Shown here one piece after another: positions 33,486 to 41,948 of a stretch of DNA of 64,000 nucleotides. The notes under the pieces are model-generated. The model ran no database searches, had not been told where the DNA came from, and worked only from the letters and a program-made list of their open reading frames with translations. A program made the position numbers and the translations under genes. Numbering within the stretch: the stretch's first letter is position 1; each line of letters opens with the position of its first letter. The stretch is from Plantactinospora sp039889035 (GTDB taxonomy: Bacteria > Actinomycetota > Actinomycetes > Mycobacteriales > Micromonosporaceae), in assembly GCA_039889035.1 (NCBI GenBank), contig JBDQQY010000002.1:372001-436000 (forward strand). The letters are read 5' to 3'.

Positions 33486-34442
33486 ATGAAGCTCAGCTCG
33501 CGCGAGGTTGATCTGTTCGAGCGCTCCAGGGGCCGCCTGGAGGCGATCGCCTACCGCCTGCTGGGCTCGGCGGCCGATGCCGAGGACGCGGTCCAGGACA
33601 CGTTTCTGCGTTGGCAGGCGGCGGACCGGGAACACATCGAAACGCCCGAGGCGTGGCTGACGAAGGTACTCACCAACGTGTGCCTCAACCAGCTCACGTC
33701 GGCCCGGGCCAGACGCGAGACATATGTCGGGCAGTGGCTACCGGAGCCGGTCCTCGCCGGGGACCGGATGCTCGGTCCGGCCGAAACCGCCGAGCAGCGC
33801 GAGCAGGTCTCGATCGCGGTACTCACCCTGATGGAGCGGCTGTCGGCCAACGAGCGCGCGGTGTACGTGCTACGCGAGGCATTCGGCTACTCGCACGGCG
33901 AGATCGCCCAGATCCTCGACATCACCGAGACGAACTGCCAGCAGATTTACCGGCGGGCCAAGCAACACCTCAGCACCGACCGGACCCGTGTGGAGATTAA
34001 CGCTGCCGCGGCGGGGAAGATCGTCGAGGAGTTCCTCGCCGCGGCCCGCAGCGGCGATACCGAGCCGCTGGTCAGGCTGCTGACCGACGACGCGACGACC
34101 GTGGCCGACGGCGGCGGTCGGGTCCCGGCCCGGACCACCCCGATCGTCGGCGCACTCGCTATCGCGCGATTCCTACGGACCGTGTTCACGCCGACCGATG
34201 CCCAGCGGGCCATCTTCCGGAGCATCGTCGGCGGCAGCGTCACCGGGTACGCCGCCGTCGTCAACGGCGGCCCGGCGCTGCTGGTCGTGGCCGACGACCG
34301 GGTCGTCGGCGTCCTGTCGCTGGACGTGACCCCCGACGGCGTGGCCGCCATCCACGTCCAGGCCAACCCGGACAAGCTGGAGCGCGTCACGCGCGAGTGG
34401 GCCGTGGCCGACCGCGGGGAGCCGATCCTCGACGTGTGGTGA
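33486..34442 (+). CDS. ECF41-like RNA polymerase sigma factor with SnoaL domain
   Basis: 318 residues. Sigma region 2 (about 8-75, ...LGSAADAEDAVQDTFLRW), a linker with the ECF41 signature WLPEPVL, region 4 (about 110-165, LSANERAVYVLREAFGYSHGEIAQIL), then a C-terminal SnoaL-like domain (about 178-300) with DGGGRVPA, the ECF41 DGGGK-like motif. In ECF41 sigmas this domain controls activity in place of a separate anti-sigma factor. The usual partners are carboxymuconolactone decarboxylase-like or oxidoreductase genes; here an FAD oxidoreductase follows 85 bases downstream. Confidence 0.88.
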   Translation: MKLSSREVDLFERSRGRLEAIAYRLLGSAADAEDAVQDTFLRWQAADREHIETPEAWLTKVLTNVCLNQLTSARARRETYVGQWLPEPVLAGDRMLGPAETAEQREQVSIAVLTLMERLSANERAVYVLREAFGYSHGEIAQILDITETNCQQIYRRAKQHLSTDRTRVEINAAAAGKIVEEFLAAARSGDTEPLVRLLTDDATTVADGGGRVPARTTPIVGALAIARFLRTVFTPTDAQRAIFRSIVGGSVTGYAAVVNGGPALLVVADDRVVGVLSLDVTPDGVAAIHVQANPDKLERVTREWAVADRGEPILDVW

Positions 34443-34527
34443 CTCAGGTTACAAGCAACCCCTGTCAGGGATCGCGTCGCTGTCCGGTTCAGGAAGCGAG
34501 CAGGCCACACCAGACAGGAGGCGGACC

Positions 34528-35721
34528 ATGAAGCACCGCATCGTCGTCCTCGGGGCCGGATATGCCGGAGCCCACGCCGCCGGGCGTCTCGCCCGGCGGC
34601 TGCACTCCGACGACACCGAGATCACCCTGGTCAACGCCGACCCGGAGTTCGTCGAGCGGGTCCGGATGCACCAGCTCGCGGCCGGGCAGGACCTGCGGCG
34701 CCGGCCGTTGCGAGACGTCTACGCGGGTACGGGTGTCGCGGTACGACCGGCGCGGGTCACCGCCGTCGATGTCGACCGCAAGACCGTCGATCTCGTCGAC
34801 CAGCACGGCGCCGACGAGATCGGGTACGACACCCTGGTGTTCGCCCTCGGCAGTACCGCCGCCGACCACGGTGTTCCCGGGGTCGCCGAGCACGCCCACC
34901 ACCTCTCCGGCGAACAGGGCGCGCTGCGGCTGCGCGAGCGGCTGCACGACCTCGCCGCGGGCGGGACCGTGCTGGTGGTCGGCGGTGGCCTCACCGGCAT
35001 CGAGGCAGCCACCGAGATCGCCGAGAGCAGGCCGGACCTCGACGTCGCGATCGCCGCCCGCGGTGGCGTCGGCGACTGGCTGAGTGACAAGGCCCGGCGA
35101 CACCTGCGCACGGTTTTCGACCGGCTCGGCATCACCGTCCACGAGCACACCGACATCACGCGCGTCGACGAGGCCGGCGTACTCACCGGCGCCGCCGGGC
35201 GGATCCCGGCCCAGGTGACCGTCTGGACAGCGGGCTTCAGCACGCACCCGATCGCCGCCGCCACCACCCTGGAGGTCGCCGCCACCGGGCAGATCGTCGT
35301 CGACGGCACCATGCGCTCGGTCTCGCACCCCGACGTGTACGCCGTCGGCGACGCCGGGATCGCGCAGGGCGCGGGCGGCAAGCCGCTGCGGATGTCCTGC
35401 GCCTCGGGCATCCCGATGGCCTGGCAGGCCGCCGACGCCATCGCCGCGCGCCTGACCGGTCGCCCGGTTCCGGAGAAGACGATCGGCTACTTCCTGCAGT
35501 GCATCAGCCTCGGCCGCCGCGACGGCATCATCCAGTTCGTGACCCCCGATGACCAGGCCAAGCCGTCCGCCATCACAGGCCGGTCGGCGGCCCGGATCAA
35601 GGAGTTCGTCTGCGCGGGCGCGGGCTGGAGCATCGCGCACCCGACGGTCATGGTGCCGACCCGTCGCCGTCGTGTCACCGCGACCGTCGAGGCCGAGACC
35701 CACTCGGTACCTGCCCGCTGA
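34528..35721 (+). CDS. FAD/NAD(P)-dependent oxidoreductase (NDH-2-like)
   Basis: 397 residues. The N-terminal FAD fold has GAGYAGAHAAGRLA, and a second nucleotide-binding fold has VLVVGGGLTGIEAATEI. The conserved FAD-binding segment VYAVGDAG lies near 270-278. The size and the absence of a redox-active Cys pair fit NADH dehydrogenase-2-like flavoproteins. AGGAGG precedes the ATG. The 85-base gap after the ECF41 gene suggests control by it, but I see no convincing ECF41 promoter. Confidence 0.88.
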   Translation: MKHRIVVLGAGYAGAHAAGRLARRLHSDDTEITLVNADPEFVERVRMHQLAAGQDLRRRPLRDVYAGTGVAVRPARVTAVDVDRKTVDLVDQHGADEIGYDTLVFALGSTAADHGVPGVAEHAHHLSGEQGALRLRERLHDLAAGGTVLVVGGGLTGIEAATEIAESRPDLDVAIAARGGVGDWLSDKARRHLRTVFDRLGITVHEHTDITRVDEAGVLTGAAGRIPAQVTVWTAGFSTHPIAAATTLEVAATGQIVVDGTMRSVSHPDVYAVGDAGIAQGAGGKPLRMSCASGIPMAWQAADAIAARLTGRPVPEKTIGYFLQCISLGRRDGIIQFVTPDDQAKPSAITGRSAARIKEFVCAGAGWSIAHPTVMVPTRRRRVTATVEAETHSVPAR

Positions 35722-35750
35722 GTCGGCACCGCCCGGATCGTGCTTCCTCT

Positions 35751-35781
35751 CGGCCCTCCAGAGATCATCTGGAGGGCCGTT
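35751..35781 (+). terminator. Rho-independent terminator after the oxidoreductase
   Basis: Perfect stem CGGCCCTCCAGA (35751..35762) with TCTGGAGGGCCG (35768..35779) and a 5-base loop, followed by TT. Confidence 0.85.
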
Positions 35782-35885
35782 CCGTCTCTGTCCCCAGGGC
35801 CGCTCGCCGGATCGTCGCAGGGCTGCCGTATGGCCACCATCTGGTAGGAATAGGGATCGAGCCGGAGGCCGATGGTGTCGAGCGA

Positions 35886-36104
35886 GTGGTCTTCGTGTCC
35901 CGGCCAACTGCCGAGGTTCTGCGGGCCCAGGTGCCGGACATGGTCTGGCAGGTCGCCGCGCCGCCGAGCGGGGCGCGTTCGCTGTCGGACGAGGAGCACG
36001 CCGAGCTGCTCCGGGATGCCGAGCGGCAGCGTGACGACCTGCGCCGACTCGCCGGGCGGCTCGATGCCGGCCCGGCCCGGCCGGACACGTCGTACCGCGG
36101 TTGA
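35886..36104 (+). CDS. Hypothetical small protein, 72 aa
   Basis: Codons after 35886 are strongly GC at position three and the product is normal in composition (Glu/Asp/Arg-rich C-terminal helix, RSLSDEEHAELLRDAERQRDDLRRLAG), so a real gene is likely. The GTG start has no good ribosome site, and the frame stays open upstream without an obvious start, so the true start is unsure. Family unknown. Confidence 0.45.
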   Translation: MVFVSRPTAEVLRAQVPDMVWQVAAPPSGARSLSDEEHAELLRDAERQRDDLRRLAGRLDAGPARPDTSYRG

Positions 36105-36252
36105 GCCGGCTGGCGGACGGTCGGCCGGGCGATGACCGCGAGTTGAAAGGGTGGCGTGTTCTGCTCTTCCCACACGTCTGGCCGGACGGGGGAGGGCTGC
36201 GGTGCTGGAACCACTGCCGGGGATGCCGGCGGAACCGACGGGAGGCGGGCGA

Positions 36253-36747
36253 ATGGTGACCGGGCTGGTGCTGGGGGCCGCCGCGATGACCACCGGGTTG
36301 GTGGCCGGGGTCTTCGTGCTGTACGCACACACGATCATGCCCGGGCTGGGCCGCACCGACGACCGTACGTTCGTGGGTGCGTTCCAGGCCGTCGATCGGG
36401 CGATCATCAACCCGTGGTTCATGTCGTGCTTCTTCGGGGCGCTGGTCCTCACCGGTGTCTCCGCCACCCTGCACCTGCGGGCGGACGGGCACGGCGGGCT
36501 GCCGTGGATCGCCGTCGCGTTCCTGCTCTACCTGGTGGTGGTCGTGATCACGCTGGCGGTGAACGTACCGCTGAACGACGCGATCAAGGGGGCCGGCGAC
36601 CCGGACCGGATCGCCGACCTCGCCCAGGTACGCCGGGACTTCGGCGAGGCGAGGTGGCGGGCGTGGAACCTGGTCCGCGTCGTACTCAGCTCCACGGCGT
36701 TCGGCTGCCTGCTCGTCGCGCTCGTCATGTACGGCCGTCGGCGCTGA
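36253..36747 (+). CDS. DUF1772-type membrane protein
   Basis: 164 residues, four membrane segments, and the DUF1772 pattern (MTTGLVAGVFVLYAHTIMPGL, INPWFM, VNVPLNDAI, WRAWNLVRVVLSSTAF). The ATG at 36253 has GGAGG seven bases upstream and is preferred over longer readings. DUF1772 proteins are anthrone-oxygenase-like integral membrane proteins; function here is unknown. Confidence 0.82.
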   Translation: MVTGLVLGAAAMTTGLVAGVFVLYAHTIMPGLGRTDDRTFVGAFQAVDRAIINPWFMSCFFGALVLTGVSATLHLRADGHGGLPWIAVAFLLYLVVVVITLAVNVPLNDAIKGAGDPDRIADLAQVRRDFGEARWRAWNLVRVVLSSTAFGCLLVALVMYGRRR

Positions 36748-36786
36748 TCCCGCGCACCCGGCGAGCCGGCCGGTTGCCGGACAAGA

Positions 36787-36822
36787 CGCGTCGGGTACGC
36801 GGTGCCGGGCATACCCGACGCG
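36787..36822. terminator. Bidirectional terminator
   Basis: Perfect 11-base arms CGCGTCGGGTA (36787..36797) and TACCCGACGCG (36812..36822) between the convergent DUF1772 and MFS genes. Confidence 0.75.
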
Positions 36823-36841
36823 CCTTGGGTCCGTCCGGTCG

Positions 36842-38584
36842 TCAGCCGGGGGCGCCGGGCCGCTCGGCCGGTCCGGCTGGCTGCGGCCCCGGACCGACCA
36901 GCGAGGCGATCGCCCCGACCACCGCCATCGCGATGGCCAGCCAGAACACGATGGTCAGCCCGTCGTGGAACGGTACGGAGATCAGGTTCGGGAAGAACTC
37001 CCGGCCGGTCAGCGCGTGCGCGTTGGCGGCCGGCAGCGCGTCGAGGATCTGCGGGCCGAGCAGTTGCTCGATCGGGTTGTAGCCGAGGAACGCGGCGAAG
37101 AGCGTGCCGACCGGTGGCAGCCCGGCGATCGAGTGTGCGGCGCTGTCCGGTACGCCCTGCGCGGTCAGTCCGGTCTCCAGGGTCTGCGGCAGCGACCGGG
37201 CCAGTCCGGCGACCATCAGCGAGAAGAAGACCCCGATCGAGAGCACCATGCCGGCGTTCTGGAAGGTGGCCCGCATCCCAGACGCCGCGCCGCGCAGCCT
37301 GGCCGGCACGCTGGACATGATCATTGCGGTGTTCGGCGCGGCGAAGAGGCCGCCGCCCAGCCCGTTGAGGAAGACGAGTGCCGCGAAGACCCAGTAGTCG
37401 AAGTCGCTCGGGATGAGCAGCAGCCCGGCGAAGGAGGCGGCCATCACCAGCAGCCCGCCGGCGGCGAAGAGCCGCTGGCCGAACCGGTCGGAGAGGGCAC
37501 CGGCGAGCGGGCCGGCGGCGAGGAATCCGATGGTGAGCGGCAGCAGGTAGATGCCGGCCCAGAGCGGGGTCCGCTCGTAATCGTAGCCGTGCAGCGGCAG
37601 CCAGATGCCCTGCAACCAGATGATCAGCATGAACTGGAGCCCGCCCCGGGCGATCGAGCCGAGCAGGCTGGCCGCGTTGCCGCCGGCGAAGGCGGTGATC
37701 CGGAACAGCCGCAGCGGGAACATCGGCTCGGCCACCCGCTGCTCGATCAGGCAGAACGCGGCGAGTACGGCGACGCCGCCGATCAGCCCGGCCAGTACCC
37801 ACGGGTTCGTCCAGCCCATGGTGTGCCCGCCGTACGGCTGGATCCCGTACGTGATGCCGGCCAGCAGCGCGGTCAGGCCGACCGCGAAGGTGAGGTTGCC
37901 CCACCAGTCGATCCGGCCCTGGACCCGGGTCCGGGTCTCCCGCAGCGACCGGTACGCCCACACGGTCCCGACGAGTCCGATCGGCACGTTCACCCAGAAG
38001 ATCGAGCGCCAGTTCCACTCGGCGAGCAGCCCGCCGAGCACCAGGCCGAGGAACGAGCCGGCGATACCGGCGACGATGTTGATGCCGAGGGCGGTGCCGC
38101 GCTGCCGGGCCGGGAAGACGTCGGTGATGATCGCCGCCGAGTTCGCCATCAGCATCGACCCGCCGACGGCCTGCAACACCCGCCAGCCGATCAGCCAGAG
38201 TGCCCCGCCGCCACCGTCGAACGGGTCCAGCGAGAGGACCACCGAGGTGACGGTGAAGAGCGCGAAGCCGGCGTTGTAGATGCGCACCCGGCCGTACATG
38301 TCGCCGAGCCGGCCCAGCGTCACCACCAGCACCGCCGTGACCAGCATGTACCCCATCAGCATCCAGAGCAGGTAGCTGACGTTGCCGGGTTCGAGCGGGT
38401 TCAGCTGCACCCCGTTGAAGATCGCCGGTAGCGAGATCAGCACGATCGACGAGTTGATCGTGGCGAGCAGCATCCCCAGCGTGGTGTTGGAGAGCGCGAC
38501 CCACTTGTAGCGGGGATGGTCCGCGCCGACGGTCATGCCCCGCCGTGCGGCCCCGGGGCCGGTTCCGGAGTCGGTCGTCGTCAT
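36842..38584 (-). CDS. DHA2-family MFS drug exporter
   Basis: 580 residues and about 14 membrane segments, as in the EmrB/QacA group of proton-driven drug exporters. Visible motifs include the segment-1 WVALSNTTLGMLLATINSSIVLISLPAIF and motif A-like GRLGDMYGRVRIYNAG. The start ATG overlaps the MarR stop (ATGA), so the pair forms an operon. Its substrate is probably a toxic drug or natural product that also acts through the MarR regulator. Confidence 0.9.
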   Translation of the reverse strand: MTTTDSGTGPGAARRGMTVGADHPRYKWVALSNTTLGMLLATINSSIVLISLPAIFNGVQLNPLEPGNVSYLLWMLMGYMLVTAVLVVTLGRLGDMYGRVRIYNAGFALFTVTSVVLSLDPFDGGGGALWLIGWRVLQAVGGSMLMANSAAIITDVFPARQRGTALGINIVAGIAGSFLGLVLGGLLAEWNWRSIFWVNVPIGLVGTVWAYRSLRETRTRVQGRIDWWGNLTFAVGLTALLAGITYGIQPYGGHTMGWTNPWVLAGLIGGVAVLAAFCLIEQRVAEPMFPLRLFRITAFAGGNAASLLGSIARGGLQFMLIIWLQGIWLPLHGYDYERTPLWAGIYLLPLTIGFLAAGPLAGALSDRFGQRLFAAGGLLVMAASFAGLLLIPSDFDYWVFAALVFLNGLGGGLFAAPNTAMIMSSVPARLRGAASGMRATFQNAGMVLSIGVFFSLMVAGLARSLPQTLETGLTAQGVPDSAAHSIAGLPPVGTLFAAFLGYNPIEQLLGPQILDALPAANAHALTGREFFPNLISVPFHDGLTIVFWLAIAMAVVGAIASLVGPGPQPAGPAERPGAPG

Positions 38585-39060
38585 CCCGTCATCTCTTCCG
38601 GGTCGGTGGCGGTCGGGGTGGTGCCGGCGAGGCGTTCGAGTACCCGGAGCGACAGCTCGATGGCGGCCCGCTCGTCGGCCGAGACGCCGGCGAGCAGCGC
38701 GGACAGCTTCTCGGCGCGGGCCCGCCGACGGCGGACTACCAGGTCCCGCCCGGCCGGGGTGATCGCGACCACCACCACCCGGCGGTCGGCCGGGTCGCTG
38801 CGCCGCTCGGCCAGCCCGTCCCGCTCCAGCCGGGTGATCAGTTGGGTCATCCCCGGCTGGGTCACTCCCTCGGCGGCGGTCAGCTCGGAGACCCGCTGCG
38901 CGCCGAACTCCTCCAGCCGGTACAGCGTCGACGCCGCGGTGAGGCTCAGCCCGTCCGGGGTGGTGAGCCGACGGAGCAGCCGGAGCAGCCGGTCGAAGCT
39001 GGTCACCGTGCGGAGCAGGTCCGGCCCGGCGCCCGGGCCGGCCTCGGAACGAATGGTCAC
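38581..39060 (-). CDS. MarR-family transcriptional regulator
   Basis: 159 residues with the MarR winged helix (about 30-125: LSLTAASTLYRLEEFGAQRVSELTAAEGVTQPGMTQLITRLERDGLAERRSDPADRR). GTG start at 39060 with no clear ribosome site, but the palindrome at 39078..39097 sits over its promoter. It probably represses itself and the MFS exporter and is released by the exporter's substrates. Confidence 0.88.
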   Translation of the reverse strand: MTIRSEAGPGAGPDLLRTVTSFDRLLRLLRRLTTPDGLSLTAASTLYRLEEFGAQRVSELTAAEGVTQPGMTQLITRLERDGLAERRSDPADRRVVVVAITPAGRDLVVRRRRARAEKLSALLAGVSADERAAIELSLRVLERLAGTTPTATDPEEMTG

Positions 39061-39077
39061 CGGGACAGTTTTACATC

Positions 39078-39097
39078 AGCTACTTATAGAAGTGGCT
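39078..39097 (-). promoter_or_regulatory. MarR operator-like palindrome
   Basis: On the minus strand AGCCACTTCTATAAGTAGCT is a palindrome with 7 of 8 half-site matches around CTAT. It overlaps a TATAAG -10-like hexamer 23 bases before the MarR start. Confidence 0.6.
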
Positions 39098-39221
39098 TAT
39101 GATTCGGCGCACAGCAGGTCACCGCATCGACCCGGCTCGCTGCGCCGGTACCGTCCAGGTTCGGGTCCGGTGATCGGCCGCGTTGCCGGCGGGACTTGCG
39201 AGTAGCCCCGAGGATGTAGCC

Positions 39222-39473
39222 ATGGAGATTTTCCGGAACTGGTGGGTCCGCCTGACCGCAGTGCTCGGTACGGCGGCGTTGACAGTGTTCGTACCGGCCG
39301 TGGCCTGGGCGTCGAGCGGGCCCGGCGAAATGGTGGTGGAGGCGGCACGGGGGCGCCGGGCCCGGGGCAGCTTCGGGATCTGGGGGCTGGTCTGCTGCCT
39401 GATCGTGGTCGGCGTGATCGTCGCCGTCCTGGTCCTCGTGATGCGCAACCGCAGGTCGGGAGGGAAGCGCTGA
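39222..39473 (+). CDS. Small membrane protein, 83 aa
   Basis: ATG 39222 with GAGG eight bases upstream. A first hydrophobic segment ends in AVAWAS, like a signal peptide, and a second segment (about 53-73, GLVCCLIVVGVIVAVLVLVM) precedes a basic tail. Family unknown. It stands alone between the MarR gene and a terminator. Confidence 0.7.
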   Translation: MEIFRNWWVRLTAVLGTAALTVFVPAVAWASSGPGEMVVEAARGRRARGSFGIWGLVCCLIVVGVIVAVLVLVMRNRRSGGKR

Positions 39474-39550
39474 GCCGTCCCGTCGGGTGACCCCGACCCG
39501 GCGCACCGGCTGCTCGTCGATCGCCGGGCGGGTGGTCCTCGCCGGTGTCC

Positions 39551-39597
39551 GGAAGGGGCCCCTCCGCCGCGGGGAGAACGGCGGGCGGGTCCCTTCC
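39551..39597. terminator. Terminator between convergent genes
   Basis: Arms GGAAGGGGCCC (39551..39561) and GGGTCCCTTCC (39587..39597) match in 10 of 11 positions, with an inner CCGCCG/CGGCGG stem. Confidence 0.65.
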
Positions 39598-39604
39598 CGG
39601 CGGC

Positions 39605-40927
39605 TCAGCTGGTCAGCGCGGCGTTCGCCTGGCTGATGAAGGACGCCGCGGCGGTACGCGGGGAAGCCCTGCCGAACTGGACGCTCTCGGCCGCCTGGAT
39701 CAGCAGTTGCTTGACCGTGGCGTGCCCCTTCGGCGGCGGCACCGGAGCCGGTCCGAACTTCTCCGTCATGGTGGTCTCGAACGCGACCGACTGCTTCATG
39801 CTCTCGTCGGTCAGCGACGCCTCCACGGCCCGCCGTACGTCCAGGTTGGCGCTCAGGCCCCGCTCGGTGCCGAGGATCTCGCCGGCCACGGCGTCGTTGA
39901 CCAGGAAGTCGATGACGTGCACGACGGTCTCCGGATGGCGGGTACCCCGGAAGGCCGCCCAGTAGAGCGAGGCCCGGGCCCACTGCGCGGCCGGCTTGCC
40001 GGGGTAGCTGACCACCTTGAGCCGGTCCTTGGTGAGCTTCTGCAACTCCGGGAGCTGGTTGGACCAGACGAACGAGGTCGCCGCCTGGCCGCTGGCCACC
40101 AGTTGCTTGGTCACGTCACCGCTGTTCGCCGGCTGGATCACCTGTGCCGGCGGGGCCGCCCCGCGCTTGCGGGCATCGGCCCACAGCTCGAACCAGCGAG
40201 CCAGGTCGCCTTCGGTGAAGCCCACCTGCCGGCCCCGGTAGAGCTCCTTGTCCTGGGACCGTAGCCAGACCCAGAGCGCCTTGTAGTCCGCGGACGGGTC
40301 CATGGTGCCGTAGACCTTGCCGTCGGTGCGCTCGGTGATCCGCTCGGCCCACTCCAGATAGTCCTGGTAGGACATCCCGATCTGCGGCTCCGGCAGGTCG
40401 TACCGGTCGAGCAGGCTCTTGTTGTAGATCAGGCCGGGGGTGTTCTCCGCCGCCGCGGCGGCGACCGTACGGCCGGTCACCTGGCTGGACTGGGCGAGAC
40501 CGGCGGGCAGCTTCCGCAGGTCCAGTACGTCGGCCCGGACGTAGTCGGTCAGGTCCAGCAGGATCTCCCGCTGGGCGTACTCGGTGAGGTAGTTGTCGTC
40601 GATCTGGAAGATGTCCGGGGCGTTCCCGGCGGCGGCCTCGGTGGAGAGCCGGTCGTAGTAGCCGGCGTTGCCCTGGTAGGTGAACGTGAACGTGACGTCC
40701 GGATAGCGCTTGGTGTAGACCGCCAGCGCCTGCTTGGTCAGCTCGGCCCGGCGGTCGCCGCCCCACCAGAAGACCGAGAGTTCGACCTTGTCGTCCCTTG
40801 GCGTGGCGTTCTCGGCGGTGCAACCGGAGAGCGCGGTGACGACGACGAGCAGTGCGGCACCCAGACGCCGGCCGAGTCGGCCGGCCGGCGGTCTCTGGAC
40901 CACGGGGGAGGGGAGGGGAAGAGGCAC
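39605..40927 (-). CDS. Extracellular solute-binding lipoprotein (ABC sugar type)
   Basis: 440 residues. A signal peptide ends in the lipobox LSGC (Cys about residue 33), so it is lipid-anchored. The mature part is a family-1 solute-binding protein (VELSVFWWGGDRRAELTKQAL... DIFQIDDNYLTEYAQREILLDLTDYV). GTG 40927 has AGGAG five bases upstream. No permease or ATPase gene is near, so its transporter partner is elsewhere. Confidence 0.88.
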   Translation of the reverse strand: MPLPLPSPVVQRPPAGRLGRRLGAALLVVVTALSGCTAENATPRDDKVELSVFWWGGDRRAELTKQALAVYTKRYPDVTFTFTYQGNAGYYDRLSTEAAAGNAPDIFQIDDNYLTEYAQREILLDLTDYVRADVLDLRKLPAGLAQSSQVTGRTVAAAAAENTPGLIYNKSLLDRYDLPEPQIGMSYQDYLEWAERITERTDGKVYGTMDPSADYKALWVWLRSQDKELYRGRQVGFTEGDLARWFELWADARKRGAAPPAQVIQPANSGDVTKQLVASGQAATSFVWSNQLPELQKLTKDRLKVVSYPGKPAAQWARASLYWAAFRGTRHPETVVHVIDFLVNDAVAGEILGTERGLSANLDVRRAVEASLTDESMKQSVAFETTMTEKFGPAPVPPPKGHATVKQLLIQAAESVQFGRASPRTAAASFISQANAALTS

Positions 40928-40973
40928 GACAACTCCTGACGACACCGGGTCAGCTGTGACGGCAACCGGATCA

Positions 40974-41002
40974 TTTACACAGCCGACCTCGGCGGGTGTC
41001 AA
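40974..41002 (-). promoter_or_regulatory. Sigma-70-type promoter of the solute-binding protein
   Basis: On the minus strand TTGACA (40997..41002), a 17-base spacer, and TGTAAA (40974..40979). The predicted start is about 40 bases before the GTG. It lies in the gap divergent from purC. Confidence 0.6.
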
Positions 41003-41117
41003 CGCCCGTACGGGCAAGATCCTCCCGCTCACGGCCCGGGTGTCGGGGTCGGGCCGGCGACCCGGCCGACTCGGGCCGCACCGGGCCCGGCCCGGCGACC
41101 GTGATGTACTTGGGCAC

Positions 41118-41948
41118 GTGGAACTGCTGCATTCGGGCAAGGTCAGGGACGTCTACGCCGACGGCGACGCCCTGATCCTGGTCGCCTCCGACCGGGTGTC
41201 GGTCTACGACGTGGCACTGCCGACCCCGATCCCGGACAAGGGCAAACTGCTCACCGCGCTGTCGCTCTGGTGGTTCGAGCAGCTCGCCGATCTGGTGCCC
41301 AACCACGTCATCTCGGCCACCGACGTGCCGGCCGAGTGGGCCGGGCGGGCGATCCGGGTCCGCCGGCTGGAGATGATCCCGGTCGAGTGCATCGCGCGGG
41401 GCTACCTGACCGGTTCCGGCATCAAGGAATACGACAAGACCGGCGCCGTCTGCGGCGTACCGCTGCCGCCCGGGCTGGTGGAGGCGTCGATCCTGCCCGA
41501 GCCGATCTTCACCCCGACCACCAAGGCACCGCAGGGCGAGCACGACGAGGCGATCACCTTCGCCGACGTGGTGGCCAAGGTCGGCGCCGAGACCGCCGAG
41601 CGGCTCCGCGAGGTCACCCTCGCCGTCTACCGGCGCGGCGCCGAGCTCGCCGCCGACCGGGGCATCCTGGTCGCCGACACCAAACTGGAACTCGGCTGGG
41701 CGCCGGACGGCACGATGGTGCTCGGCGACGAGGTGCTGACCTCCGACTCGTCCCGGTTCTGGCCGGCCGCCTCCTACCAGCCCGGCCGCGACCAGCTATC
41801 CCTGAGCAAGCAGTTCGTCCGGGACTGGGCGGTCGGCACCGGCTGGGACAAGACCGGACCGGCCCCGGAGATGCCGCCGGAGGTCGTCGAGGCCGCCCGG
41901 GCCCGCTACGTCGAGGTGTACGAGCGGCTCACCGGCCGCCGCTGGTAG
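41118..41948 (+). CDS. purC: SAICAR synthetase
   Basis: 276 residues, phosphoribosylaminoimidazole-succinocarboxamide synthase, which adds aspartate to CAIR in purine synthesis. It has the N-terminal ATP-grasp start HSGKVRDVY, the signature segments VECIARGYLTGSG and ILVADTKLELG, and the C-terminal LSKQFVRDW. GTG 41118 is the only in-frame start that fits the family. Its end overlaps the convergent glycosyltransferase gene by 20 bases. Confidence 0.95.
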   Translation: MELLHSGKVRDVYADGDALILVASDRVSVYDVALPTPIPDKGKLLTALSLWWFEQLADLVPNHVISATDVPAEWAGRAIRVRRLEMIPVECIARGYLTGSGIKEYDKTGAVCGVPLPPGLVEASILPEPIFTPTTKAPQGEHDEAITFADVVAKVGAETAERLREVTLAVYRRGAELAADRGILVADTKLELGWAPDGTMVLGDEVLTSDSSRFWPAASYQPGRDQLSLSKQFVRDWAVGTGWDKTGPAPEMPPEVVEAARARYVEVYERLTGRRW

